Shown here in pieces: positions 43,101-55,450 of a stretch of DNA of 64,000 nucleotides. A program made the translations under genes and the position numbers. Source of the DNA: Trifolium pratense (Eukaryota; Streptophyta; Magnoliopsida; Fabales; Fabaceae); NCBI RefSeq assembly GCF_020283565.1, contig NC_060060.1, positions 62,171,257 to 62,235,256 of the forward strand, given 5' to 3'. Under the pieces are notes generated by a model. The model was not told the DNA's origin, did no database searches, and was given only the letters and a program-made list of their open reading frames with translations. Position 1 is the first letter of the stretch. Each line of letters begins with the position of its first letter.

Positions 43101-43887
43101 CACGAAATACAACACAATAAAATAAACATATAATTTTTTTTACAAAATAATTTACTTTTAATTTTGAAGAGTATAACTTTAATTTATGTACCAAAAAAAA
43201 CTTTAATTTTGTCCTTACATTTATTTCTGCTTTTTTTTTTTTAAAAAAAATTATTCTTAAATAATTGTGGATACTTATATTCAACATATATTAATTAATT
43301 ATAGTTAACAAAATAGTGAAATTGGCTAATGACACATCATCATGTTTGTATTACAATTTTTTTTTTTAAAATTTAAAATAGTAAAATTGAATAAAAAATA
43401 TATTGCTCAACTTTTAATTTCAAAATCTGTTTGCTATAACATTTTTTCCAAACATAAAAGATGGACGTTAATTAGAAACATGTGATTAATAATCCCAAAT
43501 TAAGATCAAACTATACTAAAAGCCTAAGTTATACCAACTTGATCCACCTCTATCATCTCTTGATAAGGTCTCATCAGTAGAAATCAGATATATGTTCAAT
43601 AATTCAAATATAAAATACAAATATATTTTATATAGGTATGTAGTAACAAACACACTTTAATTTCTACTCCTCTAGTAATATATATTTTTTTTTATATTTA
43701 CTAACAAAATTATATAGTTATTTCCATGTATTAAAAATTTGGATATCCAAAATAAAGTGTATAATTTCACCTATAAATATGAGACTATGAAATAGAACTA
43801 CTTGCAAACTACACATGCATTGTTATTGTTATTCATTATAAAGCCTAAACACTCTAAAATTCTCACGAGTTGGTTATATTTTACACA
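40106..43887. other. AT-rich flank upstream of the pectinesterase pseudogene, with a solo-LTR-like segment
   Basis: No gene recognised. A segment from TGTTATGGGCCGGCT at 40617 to roughly 41069 has the look of a short LTR or TRIM (TG start, GGGCC words, CTTCTATATAAAC TATA-like box near 40835), but no second copy or target duplication was found. A T-rich run followed by TGATAAGTAAAATTTGAATT at about 41780 may be a retroposon tail. The last kilobase is very AT-rich and would include the promoter of the former pectinesterase gene. Confidence 0.45.
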
Positions 43888-44070
43888 ATGAATCATTTTT
43901 CATATAAAATATATTCAATGTCATATATTTCCACAATCATCCTCATTTCCTTATGTTTTCCTTTGAATATTGTTGACTCTAGTCTCAATAGACTAGAATG
44001 TCTAAAGACACCTCCTTCTCAATATCTCACCACATTGAAAAATGTAGAAAGTATGGTGCAAGACATTACC
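43888..44070 (+). pseudogene. Pectinesterase pseudogene, exon 1 first part (signal peptide, PMEI start)
   Basis: ATG at 43888; residues about 10-30 form a hydrophobic secretion signal (ISTIILISLCFPLNIV). A PMEI-like start follows, up to SMVQDIT. Exactly 61 codons precede the LTR of F. After F and one TTACC the frame continues with SVLHELHNNVDRF, so the exon was intact when F landed. Confidence 0.88.
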
Positions 44071-46176
44071 TGTAACAACCCACATTTTTAAACTTAATAG
44101 AATTATTAATAAAGGATAGGAAAAGAAATGAACAAGAGGGCAGTTTGGTAATAGTCCTTTAATGAGTATACATAAGACAAAATATTGCAACCTTTCATTC
44201 TCTCTTCCATATTTATCAGCAAAAAACTTTTTTACAAATTTCCTTCTCTCTCTCTCTCTCTCACGCCAAATCCTTGTCACGCTCCAACCATTCATCAATT
44301 TCTCAAGCTCAAAACCCACATGCAAACTGAAAATCCTTTCATTGAAGCATAAGGAACAAGGTAAGAACTTGGATTTTTCTCTTCCCTTCATTTTCTCTCT
44401 CACGGAGAAGCTCTATCTTCCTCAACCCATTTTATCAAATCTTCAAATTTGTTCGAGAAAACACTTGCATACATGTTTTATCATGACCAAAATCTGTGGG
44501 TTTAACTGAAAGTTGCTTGTACAGTTGAGGAATCAAGGACTCAAGGTTGTGGGTACAAAGGTTGAAGCTTGAAGTGGTGAGGAGTTGAAGAAAGTCTCAA
44601 AGAATTAAGGTGAGTTCCCTAAGTTAGAAACCACAAGTTAGATTATGAGACATAGAGAGAAAGCTAGGAATACCCATTTTTCTCTTATGGTAATAATGCT
44701 GCTAAACTGACTTTAATTGCTCAAATGTTATGGTAGTTATAATCCTCTTTTTCCTTTGTAATGATGTTGAACTAATAAGTCAAAATTGGGCTTATGCATT
44801 ACTTCTTAATTTGGGTGAAAATGCATAAAAAAATGGGACTGTTTTACTATATTTCTCTGCATAAAAAATGAGACTGTTTTGCTGTGGTTTTCTGCATAAC
44901 AAAGAGACTAGTTCGCTGCATTTTTCTGCATAAAAGAGGGACTATTTTGCTGCATCTTTTCTGCGTAATAATGGGATTTTTCGCTGCATTTTTCTGCATA
45001 AAAGAGGGACTGTGTTGCTGCATTTTTCTGCGTAATAAAGGGATTGTTCCGCTGCAATTCCTGCATAAAAGAGGGGTTGCTTTGCTGCATTTTTTGTGCA
45101 TAAAAGAGGGACTGGTTAGCTGTAGTTTCTGCATAAGATGGGACTGATTTGCTGCATTTTCTGCATAAAAATGGGACTGGCTTGTTGTTCATTTTGCAGA
45201 ATTTTATCTTTGTATTTTTGAGCAATTTTAGGTTCTGTAGATGCATAAAATTGTTAGTACAACTTTAGAGAATGATTTCCATTAATTTGGAATCTAGGAA
45301 TGAGATGGAGTTAGGACTAGAACAAGGTAAAATTTATTTAATTAGTTACTAACATAGAACTAACACTAAGTGCCCCGACATATAAAGAAGTATGGTAGCA
45401 TCTAAATATTCATGATACTACCTGAATGTATGTTTATTATATATATAAATAAGTTGATCAAGTATACGAAATGGATTTGAGTCATGTATGTATAAGTAAT
45501 TAAATGTTTAAGTTGTGATCGTAGTGGTACCAGAGATCACTAAATATAGTGGTTGGATAATCTGGTTGGGATTTTCGAGATGGAGTCCCACATAACGACA
45601 AGATGAGTCAAGGAGTTGTGCTTTAGCCCTCGATAGGGAGTTTAGCCGACTAGATAGATACTCTGAGCTTAACTCACCTCAGTTTATCTATATAAAATGA
45701 ATCAAGATAATTGTTGTGTGAAACACTTATTTATAAGTTATCTGGTTTTGCGAGTGAATATAATGATGCAAATGAAACGATCAACTGTTAGTTTGTTCTT
45801 CTTAGTTGCTAACTCTATAGGTAAATGGAACCACTGAGACGAAGTGACTGTCTCACCCCTCACATTTTGTTTCAGTTAAGCAGGTTGAGCAAGTTAGGAG
45901 TAAGGAAAAAGCAGATGACTGATGTAATGGCCGAATTTAGCTCATGATGACTGATTTAGTCTTTTCCTTCTTTTGTCGTAGTTTGATGTTATTAGAACTA
46001 AGCATGATTGTTTTAGTTATGTATTAAACATCTTAGACCTATGTATTGGATGTTGTTTATTTTGAGATCTCTTGTTGCTTTGTTCAAACGAGAATTATCT
46101 GTAATTTTATTGTATCCAGTACTAATGATTAATGTCCATCTGAATTATTCTAGACAATTTTTGTATGGATGTTACA
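44071..46176 (+). repeat. 5' LTR of element F
   Basis: 2106 bp. Contains a tandem array (about 44825-45185) and a TATA-like run TATATATAAATA at about 45439. A TC microsatellite near 44249 is four bases longer than in the 3' LTR. Confidence 0.94.
44825..45185 (+). repeat. Tandem array in the F LTR, about ten units of 35-40 bp
   Basis: Each unit has the form CTGCATAAAAGAGGGACT followed by a short variable part with TTGCTGCATTTTT. Units have diverged by several bases. The array is repeated in the 3' LTR (about 51609-51969). It creates long open frames on both strands that are not genes. Confidence 0.85.
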
Positions 46177-46178
46177 AT

Positions 46179-46193
46179 TGGTATCAGAGCAGG
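46179..46193 (+). other. Primer-binding site of element F
   Basis: TGGTATCAGAGCAGG, initiator tRNA-Met type, two bases after the LTR. Identical to that of G. Confidence 0.9.
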
Positions 46194-46328
46194 TCGATTC
46201 AGACCGTGCCTTGGGTCATTAAAATTCGGTCAATGTAATAGGACCATTTGGGTTCTAGACGTTCATTCTAAATGTTATATCTGATTAAGTCTAGCTAACT
46301 TAATTTTGTATATGACAGTTAGAACAAA

Positions 46329-49300
46329 ATGTCTGGAAACCGAAGAGGACCTGGGAGGCCAAGGAGGAACGCAACCCCAGAAGCAGATCCGAATGCCAAT
46401 ATGTGGGCACAAATGTTGCACCAGCAGCAGATGTTGCAACAACAATATCAAGCCCAGCAAGCCCAACAGGCCTTGCAACACCAACAGATGATGGAAACTC
46501 TTCAGCATCAAATTAACCAGCAAGCTCAATCTCAGGAACATCTGGCCAATTTAGTACAGCAAGGACAAGCTTTCCAGCCACATCCTCCCCCACCTGCAGT
46601 GGTTGGAAACCCCGCTTTCCGGGAGTACAATAGAAACCATCCCCCGGAGTTTAATGGTGAAAGAGATCCACAAGAAGCTAAGAGGTGGATCAAGCAGATG
46701 GAGAAAATTTTCAGAATGGCCACATGTTCTGAGGAGGACAAGGTGGTCTATGCAACTCACCAATTCAGAGGCGCAGCGGAAGATTGGTGGGATGGTGCCA
46801 GGCGTCGTATGGAAGCAAATGAAGTAGCTGTGAACTGGACCAACTTTAAGAGGGTGATGATGGAAAAATACCTCCCAAAAACTTTCAGGATTCAGAAAGC
46901 ACAAGAGTTTTTGGAGTTGAAACAAGGTGGGATGTCAGTCACTGAATTCACCAAGAAATTTGAAGAGTTGTCACACTACTCTTCTCACAACCAACACGAG
47001 GCAGATGAGGAGTGGAAGATTAACCAATACAAGTATGGTCTGCGGGGGGAAATTGAACACACTGTGGGACAACAAGACTTCACCTGTTTCGATGATTTAG
47101 TTCATAAAAGTTTGGTGGCGGAAACAAGTATTGCAAAAACAAATAGAGAGAAGAGCATGGCTTATGAGAAAAAGAAAGATAAGTACCATCAGCAGCTGAA
47201 GCCTAAAGGTCCTCCCCAAAAGGGGAAACAGACTCAATCATCAAAGAATTATCCCGCTTGTAAGAATTGTGGGAACTCACACTCAGGACCATGTATGAAA
47301 GGAACAGGAGTGTGCTTTCTGTGCAAGCAGCCAGGGCATTATCAAATGGAATGTCCTCACAGGAGAGGTAGAAGTGGAGCTGAAATCACCACAACTAGTA
47401 AAGGTCGCGTGTACTCATTGGATGGCAGGAAGGCGAAGGCCAACAACGATCTGATAGCCGGTATGTGTTTCGTTGGGCAGAATCTAGTTAGAGTATTGTT
47501 TGATTGCGGTGCATCAAATTCTTTCATCTCTAACAAGTGCGTTGAGAAACTTAACTTAATAGTGTCGCCATTAACTCCCCCTATGACAGTCTCTACAGCC
47601 ACAGATGGTGGTATTGTAGCTGACTTTGTTTGTCAGAACTGTCCCGTCACAGTTTCTAATAAGACCTATTACATCGATCTTGTATGTCTACCCATCCGGC
47701 AACTTGATGTGATTCTAGGTATGGATTGGCTTTCTGCCAATTATGTATACATTGGGTGCGCAGAGAAGACCATCTATATGCCCACAGTAAATACCGAAGA
47801 AGGAGTGGCTTTATCCGCCTTATTGAACAATGCCCATCAAATGATTCAGTACATTTGTGCCAATGACAATAATTTCTATCTCATGCTCACAGTAGCCTCA
47901 GAGTCAGAACTAGGTCCTAGTGACATATTCATAGTTAATGAATATTTAGATGTTTTCCCAGATGACATAACCAGTTTACCACCAGAAAGGGAAATTGAAT
48001 TCTCAATTGATCTAGTTCCAGGAGCGGAGCCGGTGTCAGTGGCGCCGTATAGAATGTCACCAGCTGAACTCAAAGAGTTAAAATGTCAACTAGAAGATTT
48101 AATTCAAAAACACTTCATCAGACCCAGTGTGTCACCTTGGGGCGCACCAGTGCTTTTGGTGAAGAAGAAAGATGGTGGTATGAGACTGTGCATTGACTAT
48201 CGCCAACTTAACAAAGTGACAATAAAAAACAAGTATCCTCTACCGAGAATTGATGATTTACTGGATCAACTTAAGGGAGCTATCGTTTTCTCAAAGATTG
48301 ACCTCCGATCTGGCTATCACCAAATTCGCATTAAGTCTTCAGATGTGTCCAAGACAGCCTTCAGAACTAGATATGGTCATTATGAGTTCTTGGTCATGCC
48401 TTTTGGTGTGACAAATGCTCCAGCAGTGTTCATGGATTACATGAACCGTATTTTCCAGCCCTACTTGGACCAATTCGTGGTAATCTTTATTGATGACATT
48501 CTGATCTATTCTAAAAGTCCTCAGGAGCATGCCCAACACTTGAGGATAGTCTTGAATATTCTTAAAGAAAAACAACTTTATGCTAAGTTCAGCAAGTGTG
48601 AATTTTGGTTATCAGAAGTAAAATTCTTAGGCCACGTCATTTCTCGAGGAGGAGTAGCTGTGGACCAATCTAAAGTGGAAGCTGTGCTAAATTGGGAAAG
48701 ACCCAAGAATGTTTCAGAAGTCAGAAGCTTCTTGGGGTTAGCTGGTTATTATCGAAGGTTCATCATGAAGTTTTCCCAAATTGCCTTACCTTTGACACGT
48801 TTGACGAGGAAGGGCGTACCTTTTGTATGGGATGGAGAATGTGAACAGAGTTTCAGGACTCTGAAGGAGAAATTGACAAAGGCGCCTGTATTGACTATCC
48901 CAGACCCAGAGAAGAAATACATAGTATTTTGTGATGCATCGTCCAAAGGACTTGGAAGTGTTCTAATGCAAGGTGATAATGTAGTGGCATATGCATCTAG
49001 ACAACTTAAGCCGCACGAAGAGAATTATCCCACTCACGACTTGGAATTAGCAGCGATAGTCTTCGCATTGAAGGTGTGGAGACATCATTTGTATGGCGCT
49101 CAATTTGACTTGTTCAGCGATCACAAGAGCTTGAAGTACCTATTTGATCAAAAGGAGTTGAACATGAGGCAGAGGAGATGGATGGAGTATCTGAAAGACT
49201 ATGACTTCGATTTGAAGTACCATCCGGGAAAGGCTAATGTAGTGGCAGATGCCTTAAGTAGGAAAGCATTGCATAAAGCAGAACTGATGATGCACAGGTG

Positions 49301-50861
49301 TAAATTGTATGAAAAATTCAGAGACCTCAATCTTGATGTCACAGAGGTAGGAAACGGAATCTTGCTGCATAATTTAGAAATTTCATGTGACTTAAGATCA
49401 AGGATTGCTTATGCCCAACAGTCGGATATGGATCTTAGAAGAAGAATGGGACATCCCGACTTTACTATGGCACCGGACGGAGTAATGTTATTTGACGGCA
49501 GACTATGTATTCCTAATGATGTGGAATTGAAGAGATTGATCTTAGAAGAGGCTCATAAAAGCGGATTTTCCATTCACCCTGGTTCTACCAAGATGTACCA
49601 TGATCTGAAGAAAGACTATTGGTGGCCCGGTATGAAAACAGACATTGCAGAGTTTGTTTCTAGATGTATTGTCTGCCAGCAAGTCAAGATCGAACACCGC
49701 GCTGGATCACTCAAACCTTTGGAAATTCCACAGTGGAAATGGGAGCAGATATCTATGGATTTTGTTGGTGGTATAGATTTTGTTGGTGGTTTGCCTCGCA
49801 CTCGGGAAGGATACGATTCAATTTGGGTAATTGTGGATCGGCTAACCAAGTCAGCTCACTTCTTATCTGTGAAGTCTACCTATAAGGCCCCACAATACGC
49901 AGCTCTGTTCATATCTAAGATAGTGACGCTTCATGGAGTACCTACTAGCATTGTCTCAGATAGAGATCCAATTTTTACCTCGACCTTTTGGAAGGCATTC
50001 CAGAAGGCCTTAGGTACCCGACTTAAAATGAGCACGTCACATCATCCTCAAACGGATGGACAGACAGAGAGGACTATACAAACATTAGAGGACATGCTTC
50101 GTGCTTGTGTTCTGGAAGAGGGAGGAAGTTGGAATGATCATCTGCATTTGATTGAATTCTCTTACAATAACAGTTATCATTCAAGTATTGGGATGGCTCC
50201 CTATGAGGCCTTATATGGAAGGAGATGTAGAACACCTTTATGCTGGTCTGAGGTTGGTGACAAAGGAATTTTGGGACCAGACGTTATACAGGAAACCACT
50301 CTAAAAATTAAGTCAATACAGGAGAAAATGAAAGCGGCACAAAGCCGGCAGAAGATTTATGCCGATAGAAGGAGAAGACCCTTAGAGTTTAATGAAGGTG
50401 AACATGTTTTCCTCAGAGTGACTCCTCAGCTAGGATTACGAGGGGTCTTTAGGAAAAAGAAACTATGTCCGAGATACATTGGACCCTATCAGATAATTAA
50501 GCGTGTCGGTGAAGTTGCTTATCAGCTGGCACTGCCTCCAGCTATGTCAGGACTGCATGATGTGTTCCATGTGTCTCAGCTGAGGAAGTTTATACCGGAT
50601 CCTTACAAGCCAGTAGAATTGGAGAGCATAAACTTAAAATCAGATTTGACTTATCAGCCCGAACCAACTCGCATAGTCGATCGGGATGTCAAATCTCTAC
50701 GGAACAAAGAAATTCCCATAGTGAAAGTGGAATGGGAAGGGTCACCCGATGGTGAAGCTACTTGGGAGCTGGAGTCGGAGATGAAGAGAACTATCCATAC
50801 CTTTTCTCAGGTAAATTCTAAATTTCGAGGGCGAAATTTTCTTAAGGGGGGTAGAGTGTAA
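46329..50861 (+). CDS. gag-pol: Gag-pol polyprotein of element F (1510 aa) with chromodomain
   Basis: Single open frame with all Ty3/gypsy domains in order. Glutamine-rich N-terminus, then the gag capsid domain (about residues 95-250), zinc knuckle [14 protein letters not shown] near 329, protease [12 protein letters not shown] near 390, and RT with [16 protein letters not shown] near 624 and the catalytic FIDDIL near 720. RNase H begins [14 protein letters not shown] near 865. Integrase has its HHCC zinc finger near 1080-1115 and an SDRDPIFTS core. A chromodomain covers about 1446-1490 ([27 protein letters not shown]). The chromodomain, which steers integration to marked chromatin, and the long LTRs place it in the Tekay lineage. 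No stop or frameshift was found. A short in-frame repeat (DFVGG twice) precedes the integrase core. Confidence 0.96.
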   Translation: MSGNRRGPGRPRRNATPEADPNANMWAQMLHQQQMLQQQYQAQQAQQALQHQQMMETLQHQINQQAQSQEHLANLVQQGQAFQPHPPPPAVVGNPAFREYNRNHPPEFNGERDPQEAKRWIKQMEKIFRMATCSEEDKVVYATHQFRGAAEDWWDGARRRMEANEVAVNWTNFKRVMMEKYLPKTFRIQKAQEFLELKQGGMSVTEFTKKFEELSHYSSHNQHEADEEWKINQYKYGLRGEIEHTVGQQDFTCFDDLVHKSLVAETSIAKTNREKSMAYEKKKDKYHQQLKPKGPPQKGKQTQSSKNYPACKNCGNSHSGPCMKGTGVCFLCKQPGHYQMECPHRRGRSGAEITTTSKGRVYSLDGRKAKANNDLIAGMCFVGQNLVRVLFDCGASNSFISNKCVEKLNLIVSPLTPPMTVSTATDGGIVADFVCQNCPVTVSNKTYYIDLVCLPIRQLDVILGMDWLSANYVYIGCAEKTIYMPTVNTEEGVALSALLNNAHQMIQYICANDNNFYLMLTVASESELGPSDIFIVNEYLDVFPDDITSLPPEREIEFSIDLVPGAEPVSVAPYRMSPAELKELKCQLEDLIQKHFIRPSVSPWGAPVLLVKKKDGGMRLCIDYRQLNKVTIKNKYPLPRIDDLLDQLKGAIVFSKIDLRSGYHQIRIKSSDVSKTAFRTRYGHYEFLVMPFGVTNAPAVFMDYMNRIFQPYLDQFVVIFIDDILIYSKSPQEHAQHLRIVLNILKEKQLYAKFSKCEFWLSEVKFLGHVISRGGVAVDQSKVEAVLNWERPKNVSEVRSFLGLAGYYRRFIMKFSQIALPLTRLTRKGVPFVWDGECEQSFRTLKEKLTKAPVLTIPDPEKKYIVFCDASSKGLGSVLMQGDNVVAYASRQLKPHEENYPTHDLELAAIVFALKVWRHHLYGAQFDLFSDHKSLKYLFDQKELNMRQRRWMEYLKDYDFDLKYHPGKANVVADALSRKALHKAELMMHRCKLYEKFRDLNLDVTEVGNGILLHNLEISCDLRSRIAYAQQSDMDLRRRMGHPDFTMAPDGVMLFDGRLCIPNDVELKRLILEEAHKSGFSIHPGSTKMYHDLKKDYWWPGMKTDIAEFVSRCIVCQQVKIEHRAGSLKPLEIPQWKWEQISMDFVGGIDFVGGLPRTREGYDSIWVIVDRLTKSAHFLSVKSTYKAPQYAALFISKIVTLHGVPTSIVSDRDPIFTSTFWKAFQKALGTRLKMSTSHHPQTDGQTERTIQTLEDMLRACVLEEGGSWNDHLHLIEFSYNNSYHSSIGMAPYEALYGRRCRTPLCWSEVGDKGILGPDVIQETTLKIKSIQEKMKAAQSRQKIYADRRRRPLEFNEGEHVFLRVTPQLGLRGVFRKKKLCPRYIGPYQIIKRVGEVAYQLALPPAMSGLHDVFHVSQLRKFIPDPYKPVELESINLKSDLTYQPEPTRIVDRDVKSLRNKEIPIVKVEWEGSPDGEATWELESEMKRTIHTFSQVNSKFRGRNFLKGGRV
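50843..50856 (+). other. Polypurine tract of element F
   Basis: TAAGGGGGGTAGAG immediately before the 3' LTR, inside the last codons of gag-pol. Nearly the same as in G. Confidence 0.88.
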
Positions 50862-52958
50862 CAACCCACATTTTTAAACTTAATAGAATTATTAATAAAG
50901 GATAGGAAAAGAAATGAACAAGAGGGCAGTTTGGTAATAGTCCTTTAATGAGTATACATAAGACAAAATATTGCAACCTTTCATTCTCTCTTCCATATTT
51001 ATCAGCAAAAAACTTTTTTACAAATTTCCTTCTCTCTCTCTCTCTCACGCCAAATCCTTGTCACGCTCCAACCATTCATCAATTTCTCAAGCTCAAAACC
51101 CACATGCAAACTGAAAATCCTTTCATTGAAGCATAAGGAACAAGGTAAGAACTTGGATTTTTCTCTTCCCTTCATTTTCTCTCTCACGGAGAAGCTCTAT
51201 CTTCCTCAACCCATTTTATCAAATCTTCAAATTTGTTCGAGAAAACACTTGCATACATGTTTTATCATGACCAAAATCTGTGGGTTTAACTGAAAGTTGC
51301 TTGTACAGTTGAGGAATCAAGGACTCAAGGTTGTGGGTGCAAAGGTTGAAGCTTGAAGTGGTGAGGAGTTGAAGAAAGTCTCAAAGAATTAAGGTGAGTT
51401 CCCTAAGTTAGAAACCACAAGTTAGATTATGAGACATAGAGAGAAAGCTAGGAATACCCATTTTTCTCTTATGGTAATAATGCTGCTAAACTGACTTTAA
51501 TTGCTCAAATGTTATGGTAGTTATAATCCTCTTTTTCCTTTGTAATGATGTTGAACTAATAAGTCAAAATTGGGCTTATGCATTACTTCTTAATTTGGGT
51601 GAAAATGCATAAAAAAATGGGACTGTTTTACTATATTTCTCTGCATAAAAAATGAGACTGTTTTGCTGTGGTTTTCTGCATAATAAAGAGACTAGTTCGC
51701 TGCATTTTTCTGCATAAAAGAGGGACTATTTTGCTGCATCTTTTCTGCGTAATAATGGGATTTTTCGCTGCATTTTTCTGCATAAAAGAGGGACTGTGTT
51801 GCTGCATTTTTCTGCGTAATAAAGGGATTGTTCCGCTGCAATTCCTGCATAAAAGAGGGATTGCTTTGCTGCATTTTTTGTGCATAAAAGAGGGACTGGT
51901 TAGCTGTAGTTTCTGCATAAGATGGGACTGATTTGCTGCATTTTCTGCATAAAAATGGGACTGGCTTGTTGTTCATTTTGCAGAATTTTATCTTTGTATT
52001 TTTGAGCAATTTTAGGTTCTGTAGATGCATAAAATTATTAGTACAACTTTAGAGAATGATTTCCATTAATTTGGAATCTAGGAATGAGATGGAGTTAGGA
52101 CTAGAACAAGGTAAAATTTATTTAATTAGTTACTAACATAGAACTAACACTAAGTGCCCTGACGTATAAAGAAGTATGGTAGCATCTAAATATTCATGAT
52201 ACTACCTGAATGTATGTTTATTATATATATAAATAAGTTGATCAAGTATACGAAATGGATTTGAGTCATGTATGTATAAGTAATTAAATGTTTAAGTTGT
52301 GATCGTAGTGGTACCAGAGATCACTAAATATAGTGGTTGGATAATCTGGTTGGGATTTTCGAGATGGAGTCCCACATAACGACAAGATGAGTCAAGGAGT
52401 TGTGCTTTAGCCCTCGATAGGGAGTTTAGCCGACTAGATAGATACTCTGAGCTTAACTCACCTCAGTTTATCTATATAAAATGAATCAAGATAATTGTTG
52501 TGTGAAACACTTATTTATAAGTTATCTGGTTTTGCGAGTGAATATAATGATGCAAATGAAACGATCAACTGTTAGTTTGTTCTTCTTAGTTGCTAACTCT
52601 AGGTAAATGGAACCACTGAGACGAAGTGACTGTCTCACCCCTCACATTTTGTTTCAGTTAAGCAGGTTGAGCAAGTTAGGAGTAAGGAAAAAGCAGATGA
52701 CTGATGTAATGGCCGAATTTAGCTCATGATGACTGATTTAGTCTTTTCCTTCTTTTGTCGTAGTTTGATGTTATTAGAACTAAGCATGATTGTTTTAGTT
52801 ATGTATTAAACATCTTAGACCTATGTATTGGATGTTGTTTATTTTGAGATCTCTTGTTGCTTTGTTCAAACGAGAATTATCTGTAATTTTATTGTATCCA
52901 GTACTAATGATTAATGTCCATCTGAATTATTCTAGACAATTTTTGTATGGATGTTACA
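50857..52958 (+). repeat. 3' LTR of element F
   Basis: 2102 bp, collinear with 44071-46176, ending TGTTACA before the duplication TTACC. Short antisense and sense frames here are repeat artefacts. Confidence 0.94.
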
Positions 52959-54140
52959 TTACCTCTGTGCTACATGAACTTCATAATAATGTTGATCGAT
53001 TTGAAGATATCCATGTTTCAAATGCCATTGAAACATGTTTGGAATTGCTCGATATGTCAATTAAAGAACTAGGGTGGTGTGTATCGGCAATTCGAAGACA
53101 AAATCAAGGTATTGTTGTTATTATCATTACTGTACTACCTTGTATCTCACCATCGGAATCATATATAGTTTTGTTCGCGACAGAACATGTATATAAGGCC
53201 TTGTTAGCATAATTGTTTTTGGTTAACCTTATTTCACTTTCTTTTAGAAAGATTATGTTTGCTTACTTTCATGTCAACAACTGAAGAAAAAAAAAACTTT
53301 TGTTATTTATAATTAGTAAATGGAAGAATTTTTGTATTTCTTTCTTTTGAGTTCTAGCACATTTATTTATTTATTTATTTTCTTTTCCATTGAGTTGTAG
53401 AACATGATTGAGTATACAATTAGAAAAACAATTAATTAGACGTGGTATTATGATTCTCATAGTGGATAACATGCACAATGTTAGTTACAATTCAAATAAA
53501 TAAAAATAAAAAAAGTTTCACAATTTGAAAATTTTAAGTAATATTAAAAAAAGATTCATAGAAAGATATTAACCAATGAATATTATCCTATTCATTTTCA
53601 TTTTTGTCCAGTTATACCTCATTATGTGCTTTTTGTCTTCAATATTAATTGAAACAATTTTAACATACCACTCATTAATCTGAATATATATTTTAATAAT
53701 CTGATCTTCTAATATCTACTTTATATTCATATGTAATTTTCTGTATTTTACTTTTATGATATAGATATAGTAAAATTGAAAGCAATTTTATATTAAATTA
53801 TTATGTAAAAATTTATATTGTTTGTTGTTGCAGAAAAATATAATGGCAGAGGTGAGTTGAGTTACGACTTAAAAACATGGTTAAGTGCTATTCTTGCAAA
53901 CACTGATACATGCATGGATATGTTTGACGAAACAAATGGAATCATTAGAGCTAAAATATCAAACCAAATTGATAAAGTGGACTCAAAGATCAACGAGCTC
54001 TTGAACAAAGTTCAGGTGCGGCCGAATGTAGACAACTTTGTGAACCAGGGAAAATTTCCACCATGGGTTAAGAAAAGTGATCAAAAGCTGCTGAAGAAAA
54101 GTACAAAAGATGTTTTTGATGTCGTTGTTGCCGGTGATTG

Positions 54141-54462
54141 TAACAGCCCCCGGGCCCCATCATGGCGATCCCGGTGCTTTACCTCACGATCTTCTCCACC
54201 CCCTCTCTAGTGGAGTTTTTGCCTTCCGTTGGAATCGAACCATGTACCCTGGGTTCAAGTACATGTTCAATCAATTCCCACTACCAATTGGGCTACGTAG
54301 CTCAATTGGTAGTGGGAATGGATTAACACGTACTTGAACCCCAGGGTACGTGGTTCGATTCCCACGGAAGGCAAAAACTCCACTAGAGAGGAGGTGGAGA
54401 AGATCGTGAGGTGACAGCCGGGATTGCCTACTAAATACCTAGAAAAGGGGCCCGAGCTGTTA
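54141..54462. mobile_element. Fold-back (MITE-like) element, near-perfect palindrome of 322 bp
   Basis: Ends TAACAGC...GCTGTTA with GC-rich subterminal parts (CGGGCCCC and inverse). The two halves are inverse copies of about 155 bp around a centre TACGTA (54294-54299). The flanking 9-mers CGGTGATTG (54132-54140) and CAGTGATGG (54463-54471) match at seven of nine positions and could be an aged 9-bp target duplication, as made by Mutator-like elements. It splits the pectinesterase codons for GDG-TGN. Each half carries tRNA-like promoter boxes. Confidence 0.75.
54297..54370 (+). ncRNA. tRNA-like segment with A and B boxes inside the fold-back element
   Basis: TAGCTCAATTGG at 54298-54309 fits the RNA polymerase III A box, and GGTTCGATTCC at 54352-54362 fits the B box. 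Spacing is right for a tRNA or tRNA-derived SINE head. A proper anticodon arm and acceptor stem are not evident, so it is a tRNA relic, not a working tRNA. An inverse copy lies at about 54225-54296 on the minus strand. Confidence 0.5.
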
Positions 54463-55162
54463 CAGTGATGGTACCGGAAATTATACAAAGATAAAAGATG
54501 CCGTGTCTGCAGCCCCTAAATCTACCAAAGGCGCTATGTTATAAAGATAAAAAAAAGGTGTTTACCTTGAGAATATTGAGGTCGCTAACGATAACATCAT
54601 GATGATTGGAGAGGGTGTGCATGCAACAATTATATCAGGTCACTTGAGTCATGACAAATATAATTTGACTGCATACCAAACTGCAACCTTTGGTAAGAAC
54701 TCCGAATTCTCTCCTGACTCACTCCTATAGTAAAAGACACAATTCTCATTAATTTTACCTCTTTTCTGAAGGTGTCAAGGGCAGAGGATTCATTGCACGA
54801 GATATTGCCTTCAGAAACACCGCCGGAATCCAAACCGGATTTTCACTGCAATTCTGTAACATCTCCGCAGATTTTGATCTTCTACCTTTTGTTAAGTCAA
54901 CGTCAACATTTCTCGGAAGACCGTGGAAAGCATATTCAACAGCAGTGTTCATGGAATGGATCTCAATATTTGGACACATTATATATATTATGCAGAGTAT
55001 AAGAACCATGGACCAGGAGGTAGTACTCAAAATAGAGTCAAATGGTCACAGTACCATGCCCTAAATGATCCTATGAAAGCTATTAGATTCACAGTGGCAC
55101 ATTTCATTTCAGGAAATCAATGGCTACCTTCTACTGGTGTACCATTCACTCCTGAATTTTGA

Positions 55163-55313
55163 GATAACTTTTAAATAAATTGTGAATTTAATGTTTGACC
55201 AAGTTTAGATCCTTGTATAAAAATTGATACTTGAAATTGAGCTCATGAGCCTATTAATAAAAAAGAAAGGAAAAAAAAAAAAAAAGACTAATTTCAAAAC
55301 TTGCAGGAGTTTC
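55163..55313. other. 3' flank of the pectinesterase pseudogene
   Basis: AT-rich, with AATAAA-like words and a long A run (about 55271-55285). Nothing else is seen before the LTR of E. Confidence 0.4.
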
Positions 55314-55450
55314 TGTTAGGTATTGGGCCTCATGTGTTTAAGCCCAATACAAATGTTGTACTTTGGCCCATTGGCTATATGTGGTGCTTTGCCTATATAA
55401 GCACATTAGCATGATCAATAAGACTAGAGGATTACCATTTTGACATAACA
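55314..55450 (+). repeat. 5' LTR of element E (137 bp)
   Basis: TG...CA ends, GGGCC/GGCCC words, TATA-like box, followed two bases later by the primer site. Confidence 0.75.

Larger units (their letters stand above)
44071..52958 (+). mobile_element. Element F: full-length Tekay (Del) chromovirus, Ty3/gypsy
   Basis: 8888 bp with LTRs of 2106 and 2102 bp, flanked by perfect duplications TTACC (44066-44070, 52959-52963). Starts TGTAACAACCC, ends TGTTACA. One uninterrupted gag-pol frame of 1510 codons ends in a chromodomain. Primer site and polypurine tract are intact. LTRs differ by about six substitutions and small indels, so it is young and may still be active. It inserted into exon 1 of the pectinesterase gene. 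Confidence 0.95.
43888..55162 (+). pseudogene. Pectinesterase/pectinesterase-inhibitor gene, broken by F, by a fold-back element and by a deletion
   Basis: Former cell-wall enzyme that removes methyl esters from pectin. Exon 1 (43888-44070 plus 52964-53108) encodes a signal peptide and the start of the PMEI domain. An intron 53109-53833 (GT-AG) follows. Exon 2 (53834-54140) completes PMEI (DLKTWLSAILANTDTC) and starts the catalytic region. After the fold-back element, 54463-54692 gives DGTGNYTKIKDAVSAAP, a frameshift and early stop, then GEGVHATIISG. A 79-bp intron 54693-54771 is followed by GRGFIARDIAFRNTAG, where the normal gene continues for over 100 more residues. These are missing: the frame jumps to the LQFCNI...FLGRPW region, then to the C-terminal YYAEYKNHGPGG...GVPFTPEF. 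The central catalytic residues are therefore lost. Confidence 0.9.
52964..55162 (+). pseudogene. Pectinesterase pseudogene, main remaining part
   Basis: Holds the rest of exon 1 (to 53108), intron 1, exon 2, the fold-back insertion 54141-54462, and the decayed catalytic exons with one 79-bp intron. The frameshift lies in ...GAMLXR where TTATAA appears (about 54537-54542). The C-terminal 60 residues still read well in one frame (about 54980-55162), in a different frame from the preceding FLGRPWKAYST segment. The final TGA is at 55160-55162. Confidence 0.88.

Noticed and set aside
44847..45246. Overlapping 87-112-codon frames on both strands in the F LTR (again at 51631-52030)
   Set aside because: Generated by the tandem CTGCATAAAA array, whose translation is a low-complexity repeat. 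Not a gene.
54297..54370. Functional tRNA gene
   Set aside because: A and B boxes fit, but no proper acceptor stem or anticodon arm could be folded by eye, and the segment is half of a palindromic repeat.
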